Assembly: GCA_905250115.1 (NCBI GenBank)
Contig: CAJNOI010000061.1
Span: 310,001 to 374,000 of the forward strand
DNA length: 64,000 nt
DNA from: Adineta steineri
Taxonomy: Eukaryota; Rotifera; Eurotatoria; Adinetida; Adinetidae
Reading direction: 5' to 3'
Shown here piece after piece: positions 39,596-51,672 of the stretch; the stretch's first letter is position 1, and each line of letters starts with the position of its first letter. The position numbers and the translations under genes are program-made. The notes beneath the pieces are model-generated. The model was not told the origin of the DNA, ran no database searches, and saw only the letters and a program-made list of their open reading frames with translations.

Positions 39596-42223
39596 TCACG
39601 TACATGTATTCAAAAGAATGTTCATAGTCTTGTGTGCGGTATCGGTAACAGCAATGTCTAGTCGACCATCGTTATTGAAATCAACGACAGCGACTCCATA
39701 TGGTGTAGAGCCAGAACCAGTTGAAAACATGATTGGTAGTCCGAAAGATCCGTTTCCGGCTCCAAGGAACACACCCACCTTAGCCAAAGAGTTGAACGCG
39801 ACAATAAGATCAAGTCGAGCATCACCATTAATATCACTAACAGCAACCATGTACGGTAGACCAGTAACACCAGTTAAAAATCTGACTTGTGATTCAAAAG
39901 ATCCATTACCAGTTCCAGTTAGTATACCAACACTAGGCATCGATTGTGAGATGTAAGTGACAGCAATATCCGGTCGACTATCACCGTTGAAATCACTAGT
40001 AACGATCGCAAACCACGTATGACCATATGTAAACATGGTTTGCGATCGAAAATCTCCATGTCCGGTTCCAAGTAACACACTCATAAGGGGCCAGGTGGAA
40101 CTGATAACTACAAGATCTAGACAACCATCACCATCGAAATCATCGACAGCAACGCAAGTCGGATTAGCGAAAGTCGGATATGTTTTTTGTGATGTGAAAT
40201 TCCCATTCCCAATTCCACGCATCACACCTACATTGCTCGAGTAGCCGTTGACAATAACAAGATCTAGTTGACCATCGCCATCGATATCTTTGGCAACGAT
40301 CCATTGTGGACTAAGACCAGTTGAATATAATATTTGTGGTCCGAAACTACCAGTGCCAGTTCCAAGTAATACACTCATGGTATTATCAGCACTGTTGGTA
40401 ACTACTAGATCTAGTGGACCATCGCCATTGAAGTCTCCGACAGCGATCGATGATGGGAAACGACCAACCGGAAACGTTGCTTGTGATCCAAATCTCCCAT
40501 TACCGATTCCAAGGAGAATACTCACGGTGTTTCCTTTGTAATTAATATTGACAAGATCTAGTATTCCGTCGCCGTTGAAGTCATTCACAGCAATCACTTG
40601 CGGGGAAGAGCCAACTGTATATGAAACCGCTGTAGTGAAAGTCAGGTTTGTACACTGTTTGACTAATAGAAGAAGTCAACAAAGTAAAGATTACTCAAAA
40701 AAGTTTTTTTCGGCTTCAAAGGTCATCGATATGAGCCCATAATGTATACGAATTCTGAGTTTGTCGTGTGTTAATGATCCAACTTAAAAAACTAATCATT
40801 TTTTGTCAAGGCCACTTATAATAGCGTCTGTTTCTCAATTACTTATTACTATTCGAAGAAGCCTAAATTTATTTATTTACAATGTAGTCAAGTGAACGAT
40901 TCTGTTACAATGTACTTTTCTATTCTCAATTATCTGTTCATATACTTACTCAATTCTCAAGAATGTATGTCCTTGTTTTATTTAATATGTTATAATACAC
41001 ATCTGCGAGTATTTCATTAAAATAGAATTCTTATGAGTGTCTCGGCACCATCAACGTCAGATAACATCTAAAGGTAGTCTCTATATGATCCTTGTCGCTT
41101 AGATGAGAGTGATGCTCTTTGAAAAGATCAGCTGATGTGATTTCTTAGATGGTGAACGGGATAATTCATTTCATAAGGTATGATGAAAACCAATGAGCTT
41201 GGTTTTTTCGCTGAATCACAACGTCATACAAAAAACAATGAGATAGACGTAATGTACAAACCTGCTGGAATAGAGACCGTTATCGGCGAATAAATCCTGG
41301 TAGTTGTTGTACTCATTGTCGTATTTGGAACTATACTTGTTATTGTGCTCTTATTGGTAGTGATTATCTTACTAATAGTGGTACTTATATTGATGCTGGT
41401 TGTCGTGCTTGTGCTTGTTAAAGGAACTAGCAAATAAAAGATGTTCGACAAATATTCAATAATATGTATATATGATTAGCAACAAAAATACTCAATGGTA
41501 TTCAAACTATATAGTGTGGTAGCAACTTTCAGAATAAGTTTACTTGTTTTATTAGTTATCTTGTGTGTCATCGATGATAGCAATCGATACTGTAGCTATA
41601 CTTCAACTGAATGTAAGAACAATAATTAAATTAACCAGCCAAAATTCACATACATATTTTTACACTGTTTTCAAGGGTACCATTTATACCAGTTTCTCAT
41701 CATAGCTTGTCATCTTCTGAAGTTACTCAGTATAGTATATCTTACATTCTATTTTCAACTAAACATCCGGAAATCCTTATCAAGATTTTATCTTTTATTG
41801 AGTAGTATTTTTTATTCTCTTGTGCACACGAAAGCTGTACATAGTCATATCTTACAATCGAATGGAACTCTCGATTCGATTTAAGTACCAAGTGAGTGTA
41901 GCAATAAAGAAGGTCTTACTTGTTAGCGCAGTTTGAATTGGACCTTGTCGAGTAAGATAAATAGATGGGATAACGATGACAGCTACTACAAGTATAAATA
42001 GTGTAAGCCCAACCAGAACTTTGATATAACGTGGTATGGATGCAAAGAAACGTGTCCTAACAAAAATAACGGTGAATTATATTTAAAATTTAAAGAACAA
42101 AGCCTACAAAAGTGCTGGAGCTGTAGACACCGATCTTAAAGCAACAGTGGTGCTGGGAAGATGTTCTTCATGATCTGTATTGACGATTGTTGTTGTGTTG
42201 TTATTCGAGGAAGCCGCTGGAAT
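39596..42223 (-). CDS. Type II membrane protein with Ser/Thr stalk and seven FG-GAP/VCBS repeats; first exon not identified
   Basis: Four exons join in frame (42223-42108, 42056-41920, 41426-41262, 40662-39596) to 494 residues. A short cytosolic part (ASSNNNTTTIVNTDHEEHLP) precedes one transmembrane helix, VLVGLTLFILVVAVIVIPSI, with basic residues on its inner side. Then comes a stalk of about 60 residues made mostly of Thr, Ser and Ile, likely O-glycosylated. The large last exon encodes seven repeats with the calcium-binding pattern DxNGDGxLDL: DFNGDGILDLV, DFNGDGPLDLV, DIDGDGQLDLV, DFDGDGCLDLV, DFNGDSRPDIA, DINGDARLDLI and DFNNDGRLDIA. Seven such repeats form an integrin-alpha-like propeller, here extracellular. 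No ATG in the right phase is visible just upstream, so the start is missing or the exons belong to the upstream gene. The ligand is unknown. Confidence 0.78.
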
Positions 42224-42421
42224 CTAAACAACATACATGAGTTGCAAACGAATACAGTTATAAGGAGTTTCAAATAGGGAATATTCTTAGATGTACGGCA
42301 TTTTGTAAACTGGTATTTTGCCACTAGGTGTAGGCAATAGAGTTCTTTTGTGTAGTCTCTCTGATGATACTATGAAGTTAATCTTTTATCTATACTCTTC
42401 TTCCTGTGAAGACAGACAACT

Positions 42422-45400
42422 TTATAAATATATATTTACATTTTGGACGCCAACTTGTGCTCTTTGCTTGTATTTTCTGATCAGTTTATAAGTCGAAAAT
42501 ACGAGGAAGGGAACGACGAGTTTAAGAAAAGTCGTTAATCCACCATAAAGACCCAGAATTGTGGGGACGACAATAATGAAGCTGCCTGGTTCAAAGAGTG
42601 TTACTGAACAAGAGTCAGGTTTACACTGTTCGAAATATTGATTGTATGAAATATTTGATGAACAATTTTCGATAAACATTTGTTGAACGATAGAGTCGAT
42701 TGTGTCAGTTGAAGAAAAACGAGTTTCATTCTTGTGCAGTGATATAGAAGAATTGGGTAAAGATATATTTAAATAGATGCCGAGAAGATCAACACAAGAT
42801 TGTTCATACAGACATTCGATTGTACTTTGAAGAAGTGATTCAAGTGGAGTACAACCAACAAGATAGCCATAAACGAAAGGAGTCGAGGGCTGAGTACACG
42901 TGGCTGATGTGGCACAGTTACATCTATCACTACCATAATACTGTGGTTTAAAGTAAATTTTCCCACCGTAAGATATAGTGTGGGCAAAAGGATACCAGTT
43001 TGTCGAATAGGCAGAAACAAGTCCGTTGCCCTGCATCAGGCCACGTATCAGTTGAAGCGAATTTAAAAATGAATTCGGCAATGTCGCCCGGAAACTGGTG
43101 AGGGATGTATTTGTTTCTGTTTCGAATAGATCAAAATCACTTATGTAGGTAGAGACGACATACGAAGCAAGGTATTGTTGTTGAGCATCTAATGCGAAAT
43201 CTTTTGCCAAATTGCACAAGACAAGAAGAGTTTGGAAATGAGTGAAAATGGTACCTTGAAGTGTATATGCGTTTGAGGATGCATATGTCGTATCCAAATC
43301 ATTGTACAATTCAAATAGTTCTTGCAGATATGAATCAGAAACAAAATGACTTGTACACACTGGATGAAATTTACATTCCAGTTCGATAAATGTTGATTGT
43401 GTAATAGACGATCGAGAGCATGAACAACTGACAGCAGCTAATCCATAGCGTTCTTGTAACTGTTGATATTGTTCAAGAGATGGATTTGTTATTGTGAATG
43501 TATTCAAGTAATAGGTTAACGAAGTGTATATAATGAGAATGATTAATGAAATGATGAGAAGAAGTATATATACGCGTGTTGCTAGACATTGTTGCTCAGT
43601 ACTGACTACACGATTTGTATCCTCAAATACATTCACTTTCTTGAGCCAATCTCGAATCTTAATACCAACTGTCACAAAACGCGCCCGAGGAGGAGCTAAG
43701 TGTAATGTAAATAAAAATGCTTTAGATATGAATAAAAAATGTTCTTACTCAATTCTGTCACTACCTCTTGATGCTGTGACCACAGGCGTCGAATGATTTC
43801 GATATATGCGATGACAAGAAACGGAACAAGAATGCGGAGAGATACAGACAAACCACCGATCAGACCAACAATTCTTGTTATTGTTTCTATTAAGTTATTA
43901 CGTTGTGGAATCGTATAAGAACATGATGCTGGTTGACACTGAGCAAAATAGGATGAATAATTTGTAGAGTTAGACCAAGATTCGATAAACATTTGTGAAA
44001 CTAAAGATTCGATTGTACTATTTATCACAAAGCGACTATCAATAAGAGAAGAATTGAGTCGAGTAAAATTGTCAAAAGTTGATACACCGTAAAAGTTGTA
44101 GTAAAAGTTGATAATAATGTCCAAACAGTTATGGCTGTCGTAAAAACATTCAAGTGTTGACTGTAGAAGTGAGTCGAATAGTTGACAGCCATAGTATAAC
44201 CCAGGCAGAGAATACAGCAAGATCGATGCATCCGACATCATTGCTGGAGATCCAGTGTATAAGCCCCATTGTGTTTTACAGGTAGCATCATTGACACAAG
44301 AACATGTATAAGATGAATTGCCATCACTAGTGGTGTAACTCATGATAGAGAAAGAAGCCTGATAATTAGGTGGACCAGCAACGTCGGTATAAAAATTGCT
44401 TTGTGAACCAGATAGAATCTGGTTGACGTATGTGATATTACTTAGAAGTTGAACAAAGTGTATGAAGGTACTTGTTGTTTCCAATTTAAATTGACGAATA
44501 ACAGCGGATGTTTGATTTGTAAAGTCATTGACTGTAAGCAATTGAGCACTGACCAGTGTAGTATTTTGAAATGTTTGCAATGCATCCACAATTGTTTCAT
44601 TAGAATACACGCATAGAGCTTGCAGAAGCACAAAAAGCGGCTGGCTAAATCGAAAATCAGTAGAGTTGGCGATAAATGAGAGATCAGTAAGATCATCGAA
44701 ACCCTTTATCCAGTCGTCTGTTACAAAATCACTGGAGCATACTTGATGATACAATGGCTGGAGTTGAATAAACTGTCCAAAGGGAACGGTTAGTTGTGTA
44801 CATGGGCATTGTAAAGAAGAAATTATGTTGGTCTGAGATTGTAATTGTTGCACAGTACTAAATGAAGGCTTACTCACTTCAATCAATTTTGATTCGAAAC
44901 TCAGTATCCCATGAAGTGCTAAAATGATAAGAGCAACAGTGAGTAGTGTAATATAGATTCGTGTTGTCCAACGTTGTTGTTTGATATCGGATGGTTGCTG
45001 TCGAAGCGATGATTTGAACAGATTGAGATCAACAAGTGCATCTCGTATGATCTTTACCATTGTTCGTGCTCGTTGTTTCCACGACACTCTTGCTGTCACT
45101 ATATACAAAGGAAGTTTCCAATCAATAAAGAAAATAAAGTTTGATTCATGGAGCATCAATCTAAACTTACCAGCATCAACAGCAAGAAGTTGAGGTGATG
45201 TTCGATTCAAATATCGAACCAAGAAGCCGACCACATGTGGAATAAGTAATCGAAGAACAACTGATAGACCTCCATACAATCCAAGAAGAGTAGTGAATAT
45301 GTATAAAAAGCTGGAGTGTTGATTAATCCAGTAGAAGCACGATCGTGGACGACATTCAGCATAATAAAGTGAATAGTTGAGTTCTGTCGAGAAATTTTCT

Positions 45401-46485
45401 ATGAATGATGTCTGCAAAGTATCGTTGAACGTAACAGTTTGATTTATCCCGTTCGGTATATTCAGAGCCATAGGCGTCGAATTCGATGGCCAATTAAAAT
45501 TGGTTGCAATAACATCTAGTGCAGTTTGATTATTCAAGAAACTGTTGTCGAGTGATGAAAGAAGAAGTGACTCCAAGGGCCAGCAAGCGACAAACCAATT
45601 TTGCACTTGAAGTGATACCGCGGTTGGTTTCCAACTCAAATACGTAGAAAAGTCGGGCGAACTTGTATTGTAGAAAGCGGACCACATATTACAAGAGGCC
45701 GATGAAGTACATTCACAAGTGGCACTAGTTCCGTGTGGGTTAAATACAAGTATGCCTCCCGTTGTACTCCAAGCTAATCCATCATCCGTGATAAGCTGCA
45801 ATATGAAAGCAGTCTCAATTGCAGGCATAAGTTGATTTCCCAACACATACGTACGAACAAATGAAAGTAATTGAAGAAAATTCGCTATACTATTCATTCG
45901 AAAGGCCTTAGTGATTGGTGCTAGTTCAGCTTCTAATAAAGACTCACTCAGTAAATATGCTGAGATGAGTTCATCATTGTAGAATGCTTGGATATCATTT
46001 TTAATGGTCGTTTGTGAGAACATGCAGAGTTCCCGTAATACCTGGAATTGTTGACTAGCTGTCGCACGAAAATCCAATACCCACCGCATGAATGTTGTAT
46101 CATCGAAGAGTAGATCGATCCATTCTTGTGACACAAAAACACTGGTACATATCTCATGAAATACCGGAACCAGTTCAACGAACGAACCATACGAAACAGA
46201 TATTTGAGTGCATGCACATTCAACGTTCGTCTGGTAGGTATTCTGTAGTTTGAAATATGTTTCGAGAGAGGGATTTTTCACTTCAACTTGTTGTGTATTG
46301 AGAGCCGACGCATCATAAACGAGTAGAATGGACATCGCGGAGAGGAGAAGGACAATGTAAACGCGTGTTGACCATCGTTGAATAGTGATCGACCGCGCAT
46401 CAGTTAAGTTTGTTTCAAATAGGTTAAGCTCGATAAGGACTCGACACAAACCACTACGATGACCCACTTCATCTCTTCTATCCAT
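42422..46485 (-). CDS. Triple-module membrane protein, DEG/ENaC-like two-TM channel unit repeated three times
   Basis: Three exons (46485-45171, 45098-43749, 43695-42422) join to 1312 residues; each encodes one complete module of about 430 residues. Every module has a cytosolic start, TM1 (TRVYIVLLLSAMSILLVY, TRIYITLLTVALIILAL, TRVYILLLIISLIILIIY), then NPSLETYFKLQ-like and CxCTQ motifs, a Cys-spaced ectodomain of about 330 residues with many Asn-glycosylation sites, the pair YYAECRPRSC / YFAQCQPASC / YFEQCKPDSC, and TM2 (GLYGGLSVVLRLLIP, GLIGGLSVSLRILVP, GLYGGLTTFLKLVVP). The Gly-x-Ser/Thr in TM2 sits where DEG/ENaC channels have their filter (GLFIGASILTVLE). Topology puts all termini in the cytosol. 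The usual His-Gly motif before TM1 is absent, so the family link is inference. Both introns are phase 1, the first 72 bases and stop-free. The start at 46485 is the first ATG after an in-frame stop and an acceptor at 46509. Confidence 0.75.
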
Positions 46486-47430
46486 CTTACGTTTCAACAG
46501 TTAAAATCCTAAAGAAATTTTTGTTGATGAGTCAGAGCACATGTTTAGTCCAAAGCGATTTCTTAAATAAAATTGGTAACATCTTATAGTACCTCAGTAG
46601 GTCTACGTACAATGAAAAACGTTTTTACAAAAGTGTATGCACAAGCACTGGAGTCCTCTCAGTAACCTCAACACTAATTAACAGTTCATTTGACGTGCCA
46701 CTAGATATTGCTACACAACAAATCAATCCCACCGATGTGATGATTGAGGCAAGCATGAGCGAATATGTGTGAGTAGACACATTTATCTGTGAGCTATTCT
46801 TTTTACGACTTACACCCACACTCTCAACTCTTAACTACTCATACAAACACCAGCAATTAAATGTATTGTTCTTCACACCCATCTAACAAAGCCAATTTTT
46901 GTTTGCATCGATTTCATGTCATACATATGTTGAACTTGATTTTACAATTTGAAAGAAAGCTAGTTCATCATTAATGACTTTGCAATTTTGAAGTTGACTA
47001 ATCGACTTTCAGTAACCCTTGAGGGTACAGATGTAGATGAGATTGCTAATGCGGGTCTACTCTTGGGTGTTATACTCCGAAGATATCCATAACAGCGACA
47101 GATTTTCAACTGCAACACACGTCTCTCTTATATTGCTCCTTTACTCTCACCTTCACCCACATACTCACATCATCCTACATTTGCACTACACCCAAATCTC
47201 ACCCTAAAAGGACTGAGAGCTGTAACTAAAAACAGGAGAAAAGCTAGACCGAGATAATTTCGATCTTTTTGTAGACTTGTCTCTTTAAAGGGTAACAGTG
47301 TCAAAAAGCACACACTAATCCATATGGCTCTACTGAAATGGACGACACGCTACACAAACACACAGCGAAGTCATCTGTCTCACGGTTATTCTACCGATAA
47401 CAAACTGTGTAGAACCTAGAGGATCTGAAT
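46486..47430. other. Intergenic, no gene supported
   Basis: Contains scattered CACCC/ACACCC words (around 46800-46880 and 47150-47210) that look like decayed telomere-type repeats read on the minus strand. A 64-codon frame at 46819-46625 with a hydrophobic segment is present but unsupported. Confidence 0.5.
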
Positions 47431-48345
47431 AGGCCATGGAGACTCCACAAGGCCTTTCGAGGAATCGAAGGTTTCGCGAATATTCCTACACACTTTTCAG
47501 GATCCGAGTGTCCCCAGAATATACTTCTAGACTTCTGAGGAACCGGGTACTCCCGGAATATTCTTATAGGCATCCGAGCATTTCCGAAGCATCCCTCAAA
47601 GCTTTCAAGAATCTGAGGGTTTCCGGAATATTCCTCTAGGTTTTCGAAGATCCGAGTATTACCGGAACACTCTTGTAGGCTTTCACGGATCTAAGGATTC
47701 TCGGAATATTCTTCTACGCTTTCAAGGATCCGACCATTCTCGGAATACTCTTGTAGGGTTTCACGGATACTAGTATTCCCAGAACATTCCCTTGGACTTT
47801 CGAGGGTCCCAGTATTCCTGGAATATTCTAGTACGCTCTCAAGGATCCGTGTATTCCCGGAATCTTGTTCCACACCCACCTTCGAGTATTCCCAGGCTAT
47901 TCTTGTGGGCTTTTAAGGATCTGAGTATTTCCGGAATATTCTTCTAGGCGTTCAAGGACGCTAGTGTTCCCGGAATATTCTTCTAGGCTTCCAAGGATTC
48001 GGGTATTCGCTGAATATTCTCATAAGCTTTCAAAGATCCGAGTGTTCCCAGAATATTCTTCTTAGCTTTGAAGGATCCGAGTATTTCCGGAATATTGTTC
48101 TAGGCTTTGAAGGATTCGAGTATTCCCAGAAGATTCCTCTAGATTTCTGAGGAATCGCGTGTTCCCAGAATATGTCTCTAGGCTTTCAATGATCCGGATA
48201 TTCCCGGAATATTCCTCGAAGCTTTCAATGATCCTAGTATTCACGGAATAATCTTCTAGAGTTCCAACGAACACAGTGTTCTCGGAATACTCTTGCAGGC
48301 TTTCAAGGATTCGAGGATTTCTGAAATGTTACTCTAGACTTTCGA
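47431..48345. repeat. 39-base degenerate minisatellite
   Basis: About 22 diverged copies. Typical units are GAAGGATCCGAGTATTTCCG plus GAATATTGTTCTAGGCTTT (about 39 bases). Because 39 is a multiple of three, frames stay open for long stretches; the minus strand reads a 13-residue repeat like SLEEYSGNTRILQ. Units become unrecognisable towards 48600. Confidence 0.8.
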
Positions 48346-51084
48346 AGTAGCGAACATGCTCTGAAGGCTTTTGTATAGTTTTTTTTTTATCTCAGTAGGC
48401 TCTGGAAGATTTTTATAGGTTATAGAGGACCCGAGTAAGTCCTTATCCTTGAGGATTGAAGTACACGATAAGGATTTCTCTAGGCTTTCGAAGACTCGAG
48501 TAGCCCTTTGAAGGTCCGATGAGGTTCTGATGATTTGAAAACACTGTGGAAGACCTTAGTATGCCCTGGAAAACCGTGTTAGACATTCAGAGCCTCTTAC
48601 AAGCTCGTGAGCGATTGTTATAAACAGTTCATGGACACTCATTTACCTTTGTAGATCTTGGAATAAATCTTATATAGACTATGTACAACATTCCATTTAT
48701 TTTATAATTAAAAGCCGCCATGGGCTGACGCTTTCATTTTTCAAAACTCGGAGCGTTCGATAGATTTCGTTCAGATATGTTATTCTATGAATATGATAGA
48801 TAGAAAACGCATTACGAGCTTCCACATCATTTAACATACGACTTCATAAAGTGATAAGAGAAAAAAATAAAAAATAAAATGACTTTACGAGTGTCACATC
48901 TTCTGGCTAAAAGTGATTCGATTTACGACTAATATATTGTTTCCACTGCCGAATTGTGTCTTCCTTTTTTTCTCAATAAAGAGAGAATCGTAAATAGCGT
49001 GTTGGAAGATCAATACGCAAAGATTGAGTGGAGACCCAAGAAAAAATTAGACAGGATTAAAAAAGAAATTGGTTGTTTCATTTATCTTCTCGAAACTGGA
49101 TGGCATTATCGTAAGATGAAAAGGAAAGGCGACAGACGGTCATTCAGCTTGATGCTTAAAAATATTCCACACCATAGATTAGAAAGATTTTCTGAACACT
49201 ATACACTATGTGTAACCGTAAATTAATTCTACTCGGTCATTATTAATTTCGTCTCCTTTTACATGTTTATGTACACACACACACACTTACCTCCAAGACA
49301 ATACCAAAGTGACTAATTGATCTAACAAAATTTGAGAGCCAAAAAAAAATGTAAGCGTATTGTTATAATGTATCAATGCCTTTTTAACTTCCGTATTCCA
49401 CTGACACATATTCTCACTGAAAACTCAACATTATATACTCGTCAGAGAAAAAAAAAGAAGAAAAGAGTTCCCTTGGTGATGACATATGGGGCATCTAACA
49501 GAAAAATGCATTTCGATAAGTGGCATGTGTTGAATGAGCCTTTAGCAACGCGAGAAACAAAACATTGACAAAACTACTAAATGTAGAAAGAAAATAATAA
49601 ATTAAATGTAGTAGAAAATGTGTTTTTTTCTTTTTATTAACTACGGAAAAATCAGATCAAATGTAGTCTTTGATCTTTAAATCAAGATATAATTACATAC
49701 GTTTATATTTTTATTCCACAACAGTCTAAGAACAAAAATTAACCGAATCCTATTCCCTACAAATGAAAGATTTTCTATGTAGAGATCACCACTTAAGCAA
49801 AATAAAACTAATTAATTAGTATACCATCTCTGTTTTTTTACACAGAACCAAATGAAAATCAACTTTGGTCATGATGGAAGAACTAAAATAATATCGAACT
49901 TCGTTAAGAATTCTTTTCTATTCAAATCTTCGAAGAAAGATGAACTCAAGGACAATTGTTTTAATATTTCAGATCTTTCAAATTTTTCTCATTATGAATT
50001 CGAGCATTAATGTGTGAACGTCAGGCAAAAGGCTCACTACATGAACAAGTAATTTGTTATTTTCTGCGAGCGAGTTGTTGTGACAATATGCTAATATCTG
50101 GAGAACGCAAAATCAAGTAGGTATTCTTTTTCAAGTCATTACAAAAGTGGCACACACACATCTAATCGATGAATCACACTGTTAGTAAAGTTAAAACAAA
50201 TATTCCGGATAGCAACAAACTCATCTTTTTGAAATGTTTTTTTTTTCTTTCTTTTGTTTTATTATATATTTTTTTGGTCGTTTTATTTCTGTTATATAAA
50301 TTTCCCTGGAATCAACTTGTTATATTCTTCAATCGTGTACAATATAAACGAGTGTTAGAGAACATAATCTTTTCTATATAAAACAAATAATAATTATTTC
50401 ATATTTAACAAAGTTTGGTGCCACATACTTTATTGCCGTTCTGATAATTAGTTTAGAAGTCTTTCCTATTTTCTTCTTAGTAAATCATATGATTAAATTA
50501 AATAACTGTAATGATCACGACACAAAGAAATGAAGTGTTTTTTTTCTGCTCTTCAGCTCAAAGATTATAGTCTTACAATCTCTCCTAAAGTGATTCGTTT
50601 TATTTAATTTCCAGCGTTAACCTCAATGTTTCTAATATCATTTCAAATATTTTGGTATATTGATTTCTTAATAAGTTTATATTTAACAATTGTTTTATGA
50701 AATATCTTATAAAAGTAATTGATCTTTTTGATCAAGAAAATAACTATGATGTATTGAAGCAGAATTTTATATTCAGATTAACAATATAGCCAGAGATAAT
50801 TAACCATATCTTAACTATCTTAACTCAAACGTTTTTTATTTCTTCATATTAGTTCTCGAAGTTTCTTTGTCGTTCCTTTGATTAGAATAAAGTTTTTTTC
50901 TTCCTTTTCAAATGATGGTAGCATTTTTTTACTTTTAATCATATTAAAGAGTTTATTTTAAAAATAAAAGAGATGGTATCCAATTGGTTACAGGTAACTT
51001 TCTGAGAATATTTACTTCTTTTTGTTTTACCCTCTCATAGAAACCATCGATATATTTGTTTATATACTGACGAAGGGAACCGTT
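48346..51084. other. Gene-poor region, no gene supported
   Basis: AT-rich sequence beyond the minisatellite tail. A 90-codon frame at 48954-49226 has no recognisable features and no supporting signals. Low-complexity tracts such as (CA)n near 49275 are present. I see no gene. Confidence 0.55.
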
Positions 51085-51672
51085 CGAGATGATTCACAGC
51101 TTTGAGGCTGAGATTTTCCGTATAAGTAGAGTTCGATGAGGTTAGAAATATCCGAAAAGGATAAGGATACATATGCCTTCCATGAATTATGACCGTTTTA
51201 CTGAATGTATTATCAATGATGAGGAATTCACTAAAAAATCATACTATCGAATTTTGATCTCCAATTTTGCCTGTCGACAGGGCTAATGACTCTTAGAATA
51301 TCCTGAAAGTTTAACCGAAAAGAATGTTCTTTTGTCGAGATATTGAATTTTTAAAAGATAGTCATTTGCCACAAATATGTCGCAAAAACGAGTTTGTTTC
51401 AATAATTAATATCTGAGCAAAGGAAAACTCCCTTCGACTGAAACTTTCAGGATATTCTGAGAGTCATTAGTTCTATCTACAGGCAAAATTTCAGGTCAAA
51501 AGTCGATAGTATAATTTTTTAATGCATCCCTTATCCTCGATAATATATCCAATAAAATGATCATAATTCAAGAAGCAAGGCACATGGGTCCTTATCCTTT
51601 TAGGATTCTTCTGGGCTCATCGGGCTCTGGCCATGCGCAAAACCTCAACCTTAAAGCTCTGAATCACCTTGG
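51085..51672. repeat. Near-perfect palindrome of about 590 bases (foldback element)
   Basis: The left arm (51085 to about 51375) and right arm (about 51380 to 51672) are reverse complements with scattered mismatches and almost no spacer. Paired landmarks: GATTCACAGCTTTGAGGCTG near 51090 with the complement of CAACCTTAAAGCTCTGAATC near 51650; AAAAGGATAAGGA near 51157 with TCCTTATCCTTTT near 51590; AGAATATCCTGAAAGTTT near 51295 with AAACTTTCAGGATATTCT near 51441; CCACAAATATGTCGC at the centre. It has no coding content. Its right end abuts a GGGTGGGTGTGGGT motif. Confidence 0.85.

Noticed and set aside
39618-40742. Several plus-strand frames of 64-112 codons
   Set aside because: Antisense shadows of the FG-GAP repeats; the minus strand carries the clear DxNGDG pattern.
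42136-42324. 62-codon minus-strand frame overlapping the first FG-GAP exon
   Set aside because: Different frame from the exon chain that reads through the transmembrane helix and stalk in phase.
46625-46819. 64-codon minus-strand frame with a hydrophobic segment upstream of the channel gene
   Set aside because: Could be a first exon or small membrane protein, but no donor links it in frame to the channel gene and the channel ATG has its own acceptor upstream.
47391-48274. Several 60-70-codon frames on both strands
   Set aside because: All are by-products of the 39-base minisatellite, broken between blocks; kept as a finding about the repeat, not as genes.
48954-49226. 90-codon plus-strand frame rich in Lys and Arg
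   Set aside because: No similarity, no flanking signals, alone in a gene-poor region; expected by chance.
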